Of a stretch of 64,000 nt of DNA, positions 26,200-37,929 are shown in pieces. The notes below the pieces were generated by a model. The model worked only from the letters and a program-made list of their open reading frames with translations. It did not search any database and was not told where the DNA came from. Position 1 is the stretch's first letter; each line of letters starts with the position of its first letter. Both the position numbers and the translations under genes were made by a program. The stretch lies in NCBI RefSeq assembly GCF_000283155.1, contig NW_004454178.1, positions 2,578,373-2,642,372 of the forward strand. Direction: 5' to 3'. Source of the DNA: Ceratotherium simum simum (taxonomy: Eukaryota; Chordata; Mammalia; Perissodactyla; Rhinocerotidae).

Positions 26200-26345
26200 G
26201 TTTTCATGGCTATCTTCCCCAGTGGAAAGTAAAAACTGTGATAGAGGGACTTTTTGTTGTTGTTCTTTCTTGAATCCCCAGATCTTGGGATAGTACCTGC
26301 TACATCATAACTTAATATTTTTTTAAATTAATAAATAAATGAATC
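26200..26345 (+). mobile_element. L2 3' end, sense
   Basis: 'cttgaatccccagatcttgggatagtacctgctacatcataacttaatattt...aataaataaatgaat' has the layout of the L2 3' terminus. It is short and diverged. Confidence 0.5.
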
Positions 26346-28188
26346 CCTTCTGGTTAAACAAAGACTATAGATAATCTCCTTTGGGTTTCAAAAGTCTGAT
26401 TAGGACACAGATCCTAGAAATGGATAGAGATCTTGCAAAAAATCCCTCAATTGGTTGCCTCTTTAGGGAAAAAAAAATTGAATATTGTATCCTCATGATT
26501 CTGAGTTCGGTCTTCATCCCTGGACTAGTTTGCAGTGTTACCCTAGGAAAGTCACTGAAGGTATTTATTCTGAATAAAATTTTACCACTGAGTCAGATTC
26601 ATGCCACTGAATTTCTCTAAAGATCTAATGGCAACTCATCAAAACATATCGTGCACTGAAAGTTAAATAGCAGTAAAAATGATAAATATTACATGACCTT
26701 ATATCCTTGTCTTTCCCAAAAAGTCGTTATATGGCTAGAAAAAATAATCTATTTTAATTTAAATCGTGAATTGTCACTGAATAGAATTTAGCTGTGCCAC
26801 TAATACTATGGCTTCTGATTCCAATATTCCTCTTCTATTTCACTTTTATAAAATATGATAATTTCTCTGTGTCAAAACATGCCCAAGGAAGCCATTCAGT
26901 CAATTAATATTCACAAACTTCTAAATGGTATTAAATATCATTATTGTATTATTATATGCAATAAGAGTCAATTTTATCTTTTCTAGAATGTTAGTGTTCT
27001 GCCTCTTCTCTAGACTATTTATTACTTTTAAATTTTATAAATATTATGTACGTATGTGCATATGAGTGAGGTCATTTCTATGCATAGAGTTTGATCTTGA
27101 CCACAAACAAATCAGAAATTTCAGTACCCAGTTCATGAATTCAACTGGCATCAGACATTCAGATTTGAATATAATTTTACTCATGTAGAAGGAAATGGCT
27201 GGATCAAATGGGAAAATACAGTTTCTTGTTACTCTGTGTAGATAGTATTAGAGAAAAATGGAAAAGAGGAAAGAAAGTAAATGAAGGCTCTGCTCATGTA
27301 AGACATTTGAGCCTTAAGGAAGACTTCGGATCTGTGTGTAGAAGAGGCATTCATGTCTTAACATAGGAATCTGCTCTCCTTCCAATCATTGTGAACTGTG
27401 TTGCTGAACTCAGAGAGGTTCTTCTCTCCTCTTTGCCCCTCACACTAACTCCCACTCTGCCATCAAGAATAAAGAAAACCAGGGTCCACAGACACCTCCC
27501 AATGGGCACAAACAATCAGGTTTCACAATAGAATTCTCATTAGCTCCAGTTAGGAATATGATATAGATAAGAAAAGTAATTTGAGAACAAAGTAGAATGT
27601 GAAATTAAAAAAAAATTTTAATTGAGAAAATCTGTTAAACTGGCCTAAAAACTCATGCTGACCTTTGAACAATACTTTTCTTAGAAAACATAAATGCTGG
27701 AATCAATCTACATGTAAAAATATGACTGAGAGCTTTTATTTATAGGCAGAATCTAAATTATTTTGGTTAAACATATTAGGTTAATTTTTATTCTTTAAAA
27801 TATTGAATTTGATTTTTATTTCCATTTCCTTTTGGAAAAAAATTGAGGTTGGGTCAATTGATGACTTAACTGGGCAATGAATCATTTTGAAGGAGACAAT
27901 GGATCACGGACTTGTGTTTTTAGAATCATCTCTTTAACTGGTTTCAATGGTAAACCACTGAAAAAGAAAGCCCTTGGAATCCTACATCTGAATTAAACTG
28001 CAAATCAATTAGAGCTTCAGAAGAATATCTGACAGTAAAGTAAAATAGGCCAGCAAAGCTCTGAGGAAGGTTTCAAGATTTTGAAAAATATTAGCAGCCT
28101 ATGCTCAGTATTCAGGCTTTACCAACACAGTAACAATAACAACAAGCCTCAAATAATATTTTCCTTAGAAACGAGTCAAGAGCCACAA

Positions 28189-28215
28189 TTTGTGCAGTTT
28201 CTATAACTGCACAAA
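28189..28215. repeat. Perfect 11-bp inverted repeat, 5-nt loop
   Basis: TTTGTGCAGTT, then TCTAT, then AACTGCACAAA. The arms are perfect. Pairing does not extend cleanly beyond them, so the stem is shorter than a typical microRNA precursor. Confidence 0.92.
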
Positions 28216-28689
28216 CCAATATTAACTTTTTCTAGCTTGAGATTGAAATTTTAGAATTTTCTCTTTGCTCCTCTTCAGTAGTGGACTATCTGATTCAAAG
28301 AATTACTCCTGACCTCAGATCTCTCCTAGTTCACTGGTGGTTTCATGGTAGTTTCACATGTTTTCAGTATTACAAATAATCCAATTTTCTAACATGAAAA
28401 TTAGAGGCCATGATAATAACGCACGTGGAACAGCAACGTAGGAACATGTGTAGGAAAGTACACGAGGACGGGAGACAAGTTCTTTCTTCCAAAGGTCAGA
28501 ATTATTAAATATTAAACATTAGATTACCTCCTCCTACCCCCAGCATGGTCTAAGAACTAATGCTCAATCTTTTATATCTGGGACTTAAAAGTGGTTTATT
28601 TTTAAAATAACATCATTAGGATATTCTAACTATAAATATATATGTCTTTCCTTATTGTATTCATGTCAGATATTATCCAAAATAACACA

Positions 28690-28915
28690 TAGTATACATT
28701 CTCTATTCTAAGCAATGTTCTTAGCACATTACAAATATTACCTTATTCTCATAATTACTCTGTGAAATAAGTACTATCTTTATTCACATTTTCAAGGGGC
28801 ACAGAGTGATTAACTAACCTGTCTAGGGCCAAACAGCTAATAAGTGGTGTAGCTGGGATTTGAACCCAGTCAGTCTGGTTCTAGAGTCTGTGTGCTTAAC
28901 ATAAACTAGTGCCAG
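28690..28915 (-). mobile_element. MIR SINE, reverse orientation, near full length
   Basis: 'aagcaatgttcttagcacattacaaatattaccttattctc', then 'gattaactaacctgtctagggccaaacagctaataagtggtgtagctgggatttgaacccagtcagtctggttctagagtctgtgtgcttaac'. It includes the tRNA-like head with the B-box complement 'ggatttgaaccc', so it is not a separate tRNA gene. Confidence 0.9.
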
Positions 28916-29307
28916 ACTATACATATTAAATTCTTAATTTATACTGTCACTCGTGGTCAGTATCTACACTGCACAATAGTTCACAGATAGTTCTGAGCTT
29001 GTTTCCTCATAATATTTTATAAGTAAAACACTGGCTGAAAAAATTCTCCCATAATTGAGTGAGTATCTAGTACTTTCTCCTGAAAATGTGACATGCATCC
29101 TGATAATAAGACAATAAAAATTTCTCATGGAGACAATAAAACATATTATTCATTACAGAATCTTTTCTATTATGAGATGAATGATGAGACACAAATACAG
29201 ACAAAATGTTATGCTCCTCACAACTCTTCAAATTCAGAAGTGCTGTTGGAGGGCAGTAAGTGACTTTAAGGTGCAGCAACATGTGTCTGTTTGGAGAGGA
29301 AAGAGTG

Positions 29308-29525
29308 CAAAATGGTTTAAAGACCTGGCTCAGGCATCAGAGTTACCTGGTACAAAATCCAGGCATCTCAACTACTGCTGTGTCCTTTAGGACTTAACTT
29401 CCCCATTTCCTTCATCTATAAACTGGGAGAATAATGGACCAAACCTGCCAGGGTTTCAGTAAAGATTAAATAACACAATGTACATAAAGCACCAAGCAGA
29501 TGCCAGGTGTGTAAGACGTACTTTA
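29308..29525 (+). mobile_element. MIR SINE, sense
   Basis: It has 'gacctggctcaggcatcagagttacctgg', 'cttccccatttccttcatctataaactgggagaataatgg' and 'cagtaaagattaaataacacaatgtacataaagcacc' in MIR order. Confidence 0.85.
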
Positions 29526-29962
29526 TCTACACAGACACAATCATTATCAGTGTTATTCGCCACCGAAGTCCCTTCACTCTAAACTCACACACACTTTTCA
29601 GAATATGCTAAGTTGTGTTAAAAAACTGCTTGTCCCACGTGTTAGCAACACTATGAAAGAAGGAATTGCATCATTATCTTCTATCCTGGATTCATACAGC
29701 ACCAGGAAAGCATGTGGTATTATACGAACATTAAACAATAGTATGTTCTGCTCTGCTTACCAAATTAAATCAAGTTCCAAACACAGCATATGCAGAGTGA
29801 CTATGGCTGCCTACGAGAAGCAAAGAATTTTGTGTTTAAATCTGTGTTTTCTATTACATAAAATTATGTAGAATGATGAACCAATGGAAGAATGGGAAGA
29901 AAACTTAAAATATGGATGAAAATATTTTTTAAATACTTTCTTCCTTATATATAAAGACAACA

Positions 29963-30172
29963 TAGATTAGTGGTTCCACTATTGATTTACAAGTTGTGTG
30001 AATTTAATCAAGTTACTTAAATTCTCTGTGACTCACTTTCTTATCTGTGAAATATACATAATAATGATACTACCTCCTAGGTTTGTGATGAGACAAATTA
30101 ACTAATGAATAAAATACACAGAGTAGTGCTCACACAGAGTAAGGGCTTGATGTTAGTTATAATCATCATTTC
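29963..30172 (+). mobile_element. MIR SINE, sense
   Basis: 'tagattagtggttcc', 'atcaagttacttaaattctctgtgactcactttcttatctgtgaaatatacataataatgatactacctcctaggtttgtgatgag' and 'gggcttgatgttagttataatc' together form a nearly complete MIR. Confidence 0.88.
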
Positions 30173-30587
30173 TGTGTTACACATTCCACAGTTATAGCAC
30201 AAATATAAACTGGTTATTTTATAGCATCATTCCTCCCCCTCCTCCCAGCCTTGTCAACAAAAAAGGGATGTGGCCAAAATGAAAGTGGGTATTGGAGAAG
30301 TTATGATGGTATCTCACTTACTTTCACAAGTCTCTCTTGGTGAGAATTGGAAACAAGAAAAAGGAGCCTCTAAATTATTGAAATAGCTATTTGTAAAATG
30401 CTTGTCTTTACCCAGACCATTTTACTCGTATTTTACAGACGTTTCTAAAACAACTCTCTGTTTCGAGGCTTTCAACCTAGAGCTAATAAATGGAGATTGT
30501 TCTTAAGCACTCCATGTTCTAGGAGCTGAGCCAGGAACTTACATGGGCTATTTTATTGAATCTTTGCAAATCTCTGTGAGGAAGTGT

Positions 30588-31053
30588 ATTTGTTTTCTAT
30601 TACTGTAACTGATTACCACAAATTTAGTGGCTTAAAACAATACAAATTTATTTTCCTATAGCTCTGGATGTCAGAAGTCTAAAATCAGTTTTACTGGACT
30701 AAAATTGAGGTGTTGGTAGGCCTGCGGTCCTTCTGGAAGTTCTAGGGGTGAATCTGTTTCCTTGCCTTTCCAGCTTCTAGGCCCCTTTCTCCATCTTCAA
30801 GGCTCCTCACTCCAACTCTGCTTCTATCCTTACATCTTCTCTCTCTTACTCTGCTCCTTCTGCCTCCCATTATAAAGATTTTTGGATTATGCTAAACCCA
30901 CCTGGATAATCCAGGATAATCTCCTCATCCCCAAACCCTTAATTTAATCACACCTGCACAGTCCCTTTTAATGTGCAAAGTAACCTATTCACAGATTCTG
31001 GGGCTAGGACATAATATCTTTGGGGTTGTTTTTCATCCTACCGCAGGTGGATA
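30588..31053 (-). mobile_element. MaLR-type (MLT1-like) LTR, reverse orientation
   Basis: It starts 'tgttttctattactgtaactgattaccacaaatttagtggcttaaaac', the reverse of a MaLR 3' end. It continues with 'ctggatgtcagaagtctaaaatc', 'gtttccttgcctttccagcttctagg' and 'cacctggataatccaggataatctcc'. The same family occurs in the opposite orientation at 51239-51705. There is no ORF and no paired LTR, so it is probably solitary. Confidence 0.72.
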
Positions 31054-31399
31054 CTATTCTACTCACTTTGCGATGAGAAAAAATGTAAAAATCATTAACT
31101 CCATTAATACATGGAGAAACAAAAATTCAGACAGGTTGAATAAAAACTCAAACTCACAAAACCAAAAAGTGGGCATTAACATACTAATGTAGGTCCTTCA
31201 GACCCTAATGTTGTTTCCCAAAGCATCACACAATGCTGCTCTCAGAGTAGGAAAAAAGATGAGGGAAAGACTCCCTCCTTAAGGGTAGATTTTTTTATTT
31301 TCTTTATGAGTTAAAAATATTGATAAAATATTTTTATTGAATGGCTACTCTATATAAGACCCTATTTTAGGTGTTGAGAAGCAGTATGAATCAGACCCA

Positions 31400-32330
31400 G
31401 TCAGGCTCTGGATAATCCCATATCTTCCCATATATTTAAATGTCTATCACTCCTAAATCTAAATCTACAGTCCTGATAAATTCAACTACCTAATTGACAG
31501 TCCACTTTCATGTTTTATAAACTTTTTCAATTTGCCGTTTCTAGAACTGAACTCTTGATTTTTCCCTACAAACAAATTCAATCCCTCAGCCTTCTCCACC
31601 TCATGAAACGGCACCACCACACTCCCCTCCATCACTCAGAGCTAATCAATAATCAAATGCCTTAAATTTGTCTCAAAAATATATCTTAATTCCATTTGCT
31701 GCTCCTTATCTCCATTACCCTCAGACATCTAACTGGTCTCTTCATTTTCATCTTGTATTGCCTCAATTTAATCTCCTTACTTGAACTGGCATGATCTCTT
31801 AAGAACATAAATTGGTTTATGTCAATTCCATGGTAAGTATTTAAATACTTTAACAACTACTTACCATATTTATAACGAAATCTAAACTTTCATGCTGCAC
31901 AGGGTTACCACATACCGTCCTCTGCTGTCCTGAGGTAACTAGTAATAGAGCCTCCTTTCACTCCTAAAATTGTCCCATTTAGATGATAAATTGCATGGTC
32001 ATCATATCTATAGGGCTCTTTGTAATCTTTCCTCTACCTACCCATTTTCTACCCATGGCCAACGTCTTCTCCCTCAGAACTCAGTGAGGTCTTCCTTTAA
32101 GTCTCGCCTGTAATTATTTTTCTTCAAAATCTGAACCATAGTGTTTAATCCTGTACTTTATTGTTTTATTTGTGGAATGTCTGTCCATCCCTTCAAGGTA
32201 TACAGAGAGACCCAGGCCCATGGCCGTGTTGTTCACCCCTAGACACTTCAGTCAGCATAGCACCTGGCACATGGTAGGTGTCCACAAATATTTACTGAAG
32301 GATAAACGACTAAATAAACTCGCCATATAC
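31400..32330 (+). mobile_element. L2 LINE 3' region, sense
   Basis: A nearly continuous old L2: 'ctcagacatctaactggtctcttcattttcatcttg', 'acgaaatctaaactttcatgc', 'tccctcagaactcagtgaggtcttcctttaagtctcgcc', and the end 'agcacctggcacatggtaggtgtccacaaatatttactgaa'. It has no intact reading frame. Confidence 0.72.
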
Positions 32331-33225
32331 TCAGAGAGTTATGGAGACACATAGTATAACATTTAAATAATAAAAATGTTTTCAACATATCAATGACCCA
32401 AACTATTATAGAGGAGGAAGAAGTTACTTCTGTTTGGAGTCAAAGAGGTTGACTAGGGAAGGTTCCATAAGGGGAAGAAGCCCAGTCAGTGTTGATGGAT
32501 GAAAAAGGTCATGTTATGTGCATCAAGAAACTCTGAGAAAATATTTCTAAGCAGAAGAGACAGCGTTTGCAAAGGTAAAAAGGTTTACAACAGTGTGATT
32601 ATTCAGGGAACACAAAGTAGTTTCTATTATTAGAGAGTACAGTCTTGCATAAATGATATATTAATGCCTGAATCCCTAAGGACAAAGCCTAAATTATGCA
32701 GAACACTGCAGGAAATATAGAGAAGAGCTAAGAAATCTGAAGTTTAGTTTTGTTTTCATTTATAGTGCTAGGATGATTAGAGAATTTCTATTGCATATTT
32801 AGCTCACCTTATAAATTATAGAAGTTCTTCGGTAAGTAAATCAATTTTTGAAGAGTTATATTTCAAGCTTCATTACTGTAAAGAATCCTCTCAGTTGTGA
32901 GTTTATCATGTAATATTCACAAAATTATAATACACCGTCCACAACAAACTATATTGAGACTTATGGTATAGAAAACTAAACTGGGCTTTTCCCTCAAATG
33001 ATTTTTTGGGTTTGCATTTTAAGAATCATCTCAAATTTCTGCTTTGGATAATGTATTTTTCTTGATCATTACACTGTAAAAGGAAACAGGCTAAAACTAC
33101 TAAATTACATTTTGGCATTTATATTATACAAATGCGAAGATGAACATACATATAGAATTTATAGAACATCAAGTCATATTTTGATGTAACTAAGAGTTGA
33201 AATAGTGTTTTAAAACTCATCTCAG

Positions 33226-33540
33226 TGGCCGGCCCCGTGGCTTAGCAGTTAAGTGCGTGCACTCTGCTACTGGCGGCCCAGGATCATATCCCAGGTGCGC
33301 ACCGCCGCACCGCTTCTCCGGCCATGCTGAGGCCGCGTCCCACGTACAGCAACTAGAAGGATGTGCAACTGTGACATACAACTATCTACTGGGGCTTTGG
33401 GGAAAAAAAAAGGAGGAGGATTGGCAATAGATGTTAGCTCAGAGCCGGTCTTCCTCAGCAAAAAGAGGAGGATTAAGATGCATGTTAGCTCAGGGCTGAT
33501 CTTCCTTACACACAAAAAATAAATAAATAAAATAAATAAA
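33226..33540 (+). mobile_element. ERE-type tRNA-derived SINE, sense, with target-site duplication
   Basis: The head is 'ggccggccccgtggcttagcagttaagtgc', followed by the CpG-rich 'caccgccgcaccgcttctccggccatgctgaggccgcg', two 'tgttagctcag' modules and an (AAATA)n tail. A perfect 15-bp duplication, TAAAACTCATCTCAG, lies at 33211-33225 and 33541-33555. It is a young copy, antisense to ERBB4. Confidence 0.96.
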
Positions 33541-33623
33541 TAAAACTCATCTCAGCACTATTTACCTAGAAAGAGAAAATTTTCAAGAAATATCCTTGGA
33601 ACAGATAATCATAAATGCTTACT

Positions 33624-34283
33624 NNNNNNNNNNNNNNNNNNNNNNNNNNNNNNNNNNNNNNNNNNNNNNNNNNNNNNNNNNNNNNNNNNNNNNNNNNNNN
33701 NNNNNNNNNNNNNNNNNNNNNNNNNNNNNNNNNNNNNNNNNNNNNNNNNNNNNNNNNNNNNNNNNNNNNNNNNNNNNNNNNNNNNNNNNNNNNNNNNNNN
33801 NNNNNNNNNNNNNNNNNNNNNNNNNNNNNNNNNNNNNNNNNNNNNNNNNNNNNNNNNNNNNNNNNNNNNNNNNNNNNNNNNNNNNNNNNNNNNNNNNNNN
33901 NNNNNNNNNNNNNNNNNNNNNNNNNNNNNNNNNNNNNNNNNNNNNNNNNNNNNNNNNNNNNNNNNNNNNNNNNNNNNNNNNNNNNNNNNNNNNNNNNNNN
34001 NNNNNNNNNNNNNNNNNNNNNNNNNNNNNNNNNNNNNNNNNNNNNNNNNNNNNNNNNNNNNNNNNNNNNNNNNNNNNNNNNNNNNNNNNNNNNNNNNNNN
34101 NNNNNNNNNNNNNNNNNNNNNNNNNNNNNNNNNNNNNNNNNNNNNNNNNNNNNNNNNNNNNNNNNNNNNNNNNNNNNNNNNNNNNNNNNNNNNNNNNNNN
34201 NNNNNNNNNNNNNNNNNNNNNNNNNNNNNNNNNNNNNNNNNNNNNNNNNNNNNNNNNNNNNNNNNNNNNNNNNNNNNNNNNNN
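33624..34283. other. Assembly gap of 660 N
   Basis: This is a run of N with no sequence information. Any reading frame across it is an artefact. The 18 A residues at 34284-34301 directly after it suggest that the missing sequence ends in a sense-strand retroposon tail. Confidence 0.99.
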
Positions 34284-34301
34284 AAAAAAAAAAAAAAAAA
34301 A
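34284..34301 (+). repeat. Poly(A) tract at gap edge
   Basis: Eighteen consecutive A residues follow the gap. This is compatible with the tail of a SINE or L1 on the plus strand whose body lies in the gap. Confidence 0.8.
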
Positions 34302-34753
34302 TCCAACCAGTAAAGACCCATTGAGAATTATCAAAATGTCTAGGAAAATATGTAGAATTTGATCACTGATAATACTGAGAATTGAACATACAAGCTATTT
34401 TAATAAAATCATCTAAAAATGGAATAATTAAGACATTCAATTCTTTTCTTTCTTGGATTTTGTTTGTTAAATTAAACTATATCAATACAAACAAATAGCT
34501 GAACAAATCCAGTATAACGATTTTTCCTCCTGACCAGTAAGCTATTTGTTTTCATATCTAATCAATATAACATGAACAGCACAGCACAAGTCAATCATGT
34601 GTTTGATCTGTGGTTTAAATGTAAATATCTCCCTATAATACATCTTTCAATACAGCGAATGTTAATTCCTTTTATTTAAATAGATTGAGAGACTTGACAT
34701 GATTTTAATATTCAAACTGTTTTCGATTAGGAGATATAAAGCCAGACATGTCA

Positions 34754-34966
<213 letters not shown>

Positions 34967-34982
34967 CTATAAGAAAAAATAG
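34967..34982 (-). promoter_or_regulatory. ERBB4: 3' splice site of intron 19
   Basis: On the minus strand the 16 nt before the exon read CTATTTTTTCTTATAG, a short T-rich tract ending in AG. With the donor at the other end it defines an exon of exactly 186 nt. Confidence 0.93.
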
Positions 34983-35413
34983 AACACCCTCATTTCAACT
35001 TAAAGTTTTTTATAATTACAGTTACTTGCACTGAATTAATGGTGCGGATAATGATTTTGAACATGTACTCTCACTCAGTGGAATCAATTAAAAATGAAAA
35101 GACATTATTGTAGCCATTATAATTTTAAAGTGATTTAATTCAAGTGAAACTAAATGAAAAACAAAGACTATACATTCATGAAAATGGAAAATGTTATAGA
35201 ATAACTGCATACAAAATTAATAACAGGATTTTCTCTTTTTTAATATGAACAATATTAGATTTTATCTACTGCCAAGTATGTTGAAATTGAATCCTAAATT
35301 ACAATGGATTTTTAACCTTTGATCTTTGGTTCTAGAGTACAATAATCTATATAAATGCAATTCTGAAAAATCAAGAATTGAGAGTATAAGCATATTATTT
35401 AGATACATGTAGT

Positions 35414-35791
35414 TGGGAAAATTGATAAAGGAAATCTTATTCAAAATAGAGTTGAGAAGCCAGGAAGGGGAACTCCCACATACATACCCCCAGCCTACAT
35501 AACCAGAAGGAAGAAGGAAGATGCTTTCCTTCCTCAGTGACAATGCACTAACCACTGCTTGTAGCCAATGAGAAACCGCAACAACCTCAAACTCTTGTTC
35601 TCCTCCAACGGAATTTTGTTCAAATAACCCTCCCCAATTTCCTCCTAAAACCTAATAAAAGCTGACCTTCATTTAGTCTCTTTGGACTTGCCTGTGGTTT
35701 GCCATGGTGTGCTTGTCCTGAATTGCAATTCCTCAGCTATTCTCAAACTCAACTTCATTCTGATTATTTTTCAATTGTTTTAAGATTGACA
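35414..35791 (+). repeat. 5' LTR of the provirus
   Basis: Aligned with the 3' LTR it starts TGGGAAAATTGAT (TG) and ends AAGATTGACA (CA). It contains AATAAAAG near 35653, serving as the poly(A) signal and possibly the TATA element, then a 'gcttgtcctgaattgcaattcc' block shared with the other LTR. It is 378 bp against 388 bp in the 3' copy, which is intact-looking but diverged. The minus-strand ORF across it is chance. Confidence 0.92.
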
Positions 35792-35796
35792 TTATA

Positions 35797-35814
35797 TGGT
35801 GTCAGCAGTGACAT
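35797..35814 (+). promoter_or_regulatory. Retroviral primer-binding site, tRNA-Leu-like
   Basis: TGGTGTCAGCAGTGACAT starts five bases after the LTR CA end, begins with the required TGG, and resembles the Leu-tRNA primer sites (TGGTGTCAGNAGTGGGAT type). Three or four positions look mutated. Confidence 0.72.
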
Positions 35815-36014
35815 TTGAAGGAGACAAACCCCTGAGGAACTAACAACACCCAGGATCACGTGTGGTCCCCACTGGAGCCCCTTGTGCTCTCCATTTCTGT
35901 GGGTCATTCCATTCCTTTTGGTTCAGTAAGTCTCCTCTCGGATTCGAGATCCCTGCCTTTGGTTGAGCCCTCCAAATTTAGTTTTCATGAAGGCATTACC
36001 CTTCCTGGTGAGTA

Positions 36015-36488
36015 CAGTAGTCCTCCCCTTATCTGTGGTTTCGCTTTCCATGGTTTCAGTTACACAGTCAACCATGGTCTAGAAACAGATGACCCTCCTT
36101 CTGACATTCCATCAGAAGGTCAATAGCAGCCTAACACTATGTCACAATGCCTATGTCATTCCCCTCACTTCATCTCATCACATACACACTGTATCATCTC
36201 ACGTCATCACAAGAAGAAGGGTGAGTACAGCACATTAAGAAATTTTGAGAGAGAGAGACCACATTCATGTAAATTTTATTACAATACATTATTATAATTG
36301 TTCTATTTGATCATTGGTTATTGTTGTTAATATATCTCTTACTGTACCTAATTTATAAATTAAACTTGATCGTAGGTATGTATGAACAGGAAAAAAAATT
36401 GTATATATAGAGTTCAGTATTATCTGCAGTTTCAGGCATCCACTGGGGGTCTTGGAACATATCCTGCATGGATAAGGGGGCACTATGG
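36015..36488 (+). mobile_element. Tigger-type MITE (MER44-like) nested in the provirus
   Basis: It starts CAGTAGTCCTCCCCTTATC and ends '...ggataagggggcactatgg', with diverged terminal inverted repeats and TA at both sides (36013-36014 and 36489-36490). It shares the TIRs and the interior ('gagagagagaccacattcatg', 'cctaatttataaattaaac', 'caggcatccactgggggtcttgg') with the element at 62675-63110, so both come from one non-autonomous subfamily. It separates the primer site from gag and must be younger than the provirus. Confidence 0.87.
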
Positions 36489-36489
36489 T

Positions 36490-37870
36490 ACTCTTTTGTT
36501 GTCTACACTCCAATTTGTTAGTTATGAGATCCCAATCCTCCAAACACTCTCAAGAGGGCCCTCCTTCTGGGATGCCAGCTGGTTCAAAAATTATGGTCCT
36601 CCTCATGCGCATTCTTAACTAAATGGACCAACCTAACCAAAGGTATTATAGAAATTCAATGGCCATTATGGGAAACATTTGATCTCCCCAACTTGCTTTT
36701 CTCAGAACTAAGCTAGAAGACTGTGGCTCTAGGATAAAACAAACTGCATGGGATGCCCATTTTCATCAGTGCCTTGAGGCTTCCGAGCTTATTCAAGATT
36801 CTTTACCAACACAAAAACTTAATTTGATAAAGAAAAAAATTACAATTAAAATTAATAAATAAAATAATTTAATTTCTCAATTAACCTAGACAATTGGAAG
36901 AATGACAAAAGGCATCAGAAAGCTCTTCCTCCATCTCGCCCCTGTCGCTATTTTCTTCTTTCCCCGTGGCATCCACATCTCCTTCTCAATACCCTCCACT
37001 TCCCCATTCCAACTCTCTTGCTGAAGTTCCCTTTTTCTCAGAACCTCTTCCCATTCCCACTTTCTCTTCAACCAAATCCATTAAAATCTGCCCCTTTAAA
37101 ATCAGACCTTCCAAGGACCCTAACTGTAAACCCCTAATTTATTGTGTTCCTTGGACTGAAGCCAAACTCAATGCCATAGTAAAAGAATTTCAGAAAGTTA
37201 CTGAGCATCCTCACAGATTTGCCAGGGAATTTAATATAGTTGTCTAGACCTGCAACCCTGGTTTCTCAGACTTATATCAATTAGTCCATATGCTTGTTGG
37301 CGAGGGCCAAGCCCAACACTGGATGAAAACCACCAACTGGAATGATCCTGAAAGATGTCTAGAATTGCAGATGGAGGACCAACCCTTTGCCCTATTATAT
37401 GTCCAGGCTCGTGGAATCGCTAAATGGCTCCACCAGGCAATTCCCAGCACTTTCCCAAAACCTGTTGATTGGACTAAGATCCAGGCTTGCATTCAGAAAC
37501 CCAACGAGCTTGTGTGTGATTATTACAGTTGACTTCAAATTGTGTTCAAGAAAAATTCTGGCCTTCCTATGGATGTGGCATTCACTTGGGTGGCCTTCGA
37601 CTCTATGTTCATTAATGATCTAGACTGAGATCTTTCTCTCTTGGCTAAAAGAACACAAATAGAATAGGAAACTATGTCCACTCTAGACTTAGTTAATTTT
37701 GCAAATCAATTAGCCCACATCCCAGATGATTCCACTAAAATCCTTAATCTCCAACTTCAACAGCGGGAGGCCCTGAAGCAAAATCCTCCTAGCCTCTGAC
37801 ATTATTGTAAGAAGCCAGGACATTGGAAGAAAAACCGCTATAAACTAAAATGCTCCAGGCGTCTTCAGTC
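36490..37870 (+). pseudogene. gag: Retroviral gag remnant (matrix, Pro-rich, capsid, nucleocapsid)
   Basis: gag encodes the virion structural polyprotein. Matrix-like sequence runs to about 36960 and is badly broken. A Pro-rich segment with PPLP near 36985 has the character of a p12 or late-domain region. Capsid runs from about 37085 to 37720: a CVPWTEAKL start, then a major-homology-like VDWTKIQACIQKPNE near 37470. The nucleocapsid knuckle lies near 37798-37840 (HYCKKPGHWKKN), but its first Cys is now a TGA stop and its last Cys is Arg. From about 36966 to 37840 a single frame is kept and only point stops break it (37245, 37530, 37626 and 37797 areas). It is non-functional. Confidence 0.88.
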
Positions 37871-37929
37871 ATCCAACCAATCCTTCCAGTGTCCTCCCAC
37901 TTCCCAATGATGAGACTTCAAGGAATCAC

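Noticed and set aside
28855..28875. B-box-like 'ggatttgaaccc'
   Set aside because: It is the tRNA-related head of a reversed MIR.
33566..34334. Long open frames across 33566-34334 on both strands
   Set aside because: They consist almost entirely of unknown residues from the N gap and carry no coding information.
35800..36130. Plus-strand 88-codon ORF after the 5' LTR as a viral leader protein
   Set aside because: It runs into the nested Tigger-type MITE and has no gag similarity.
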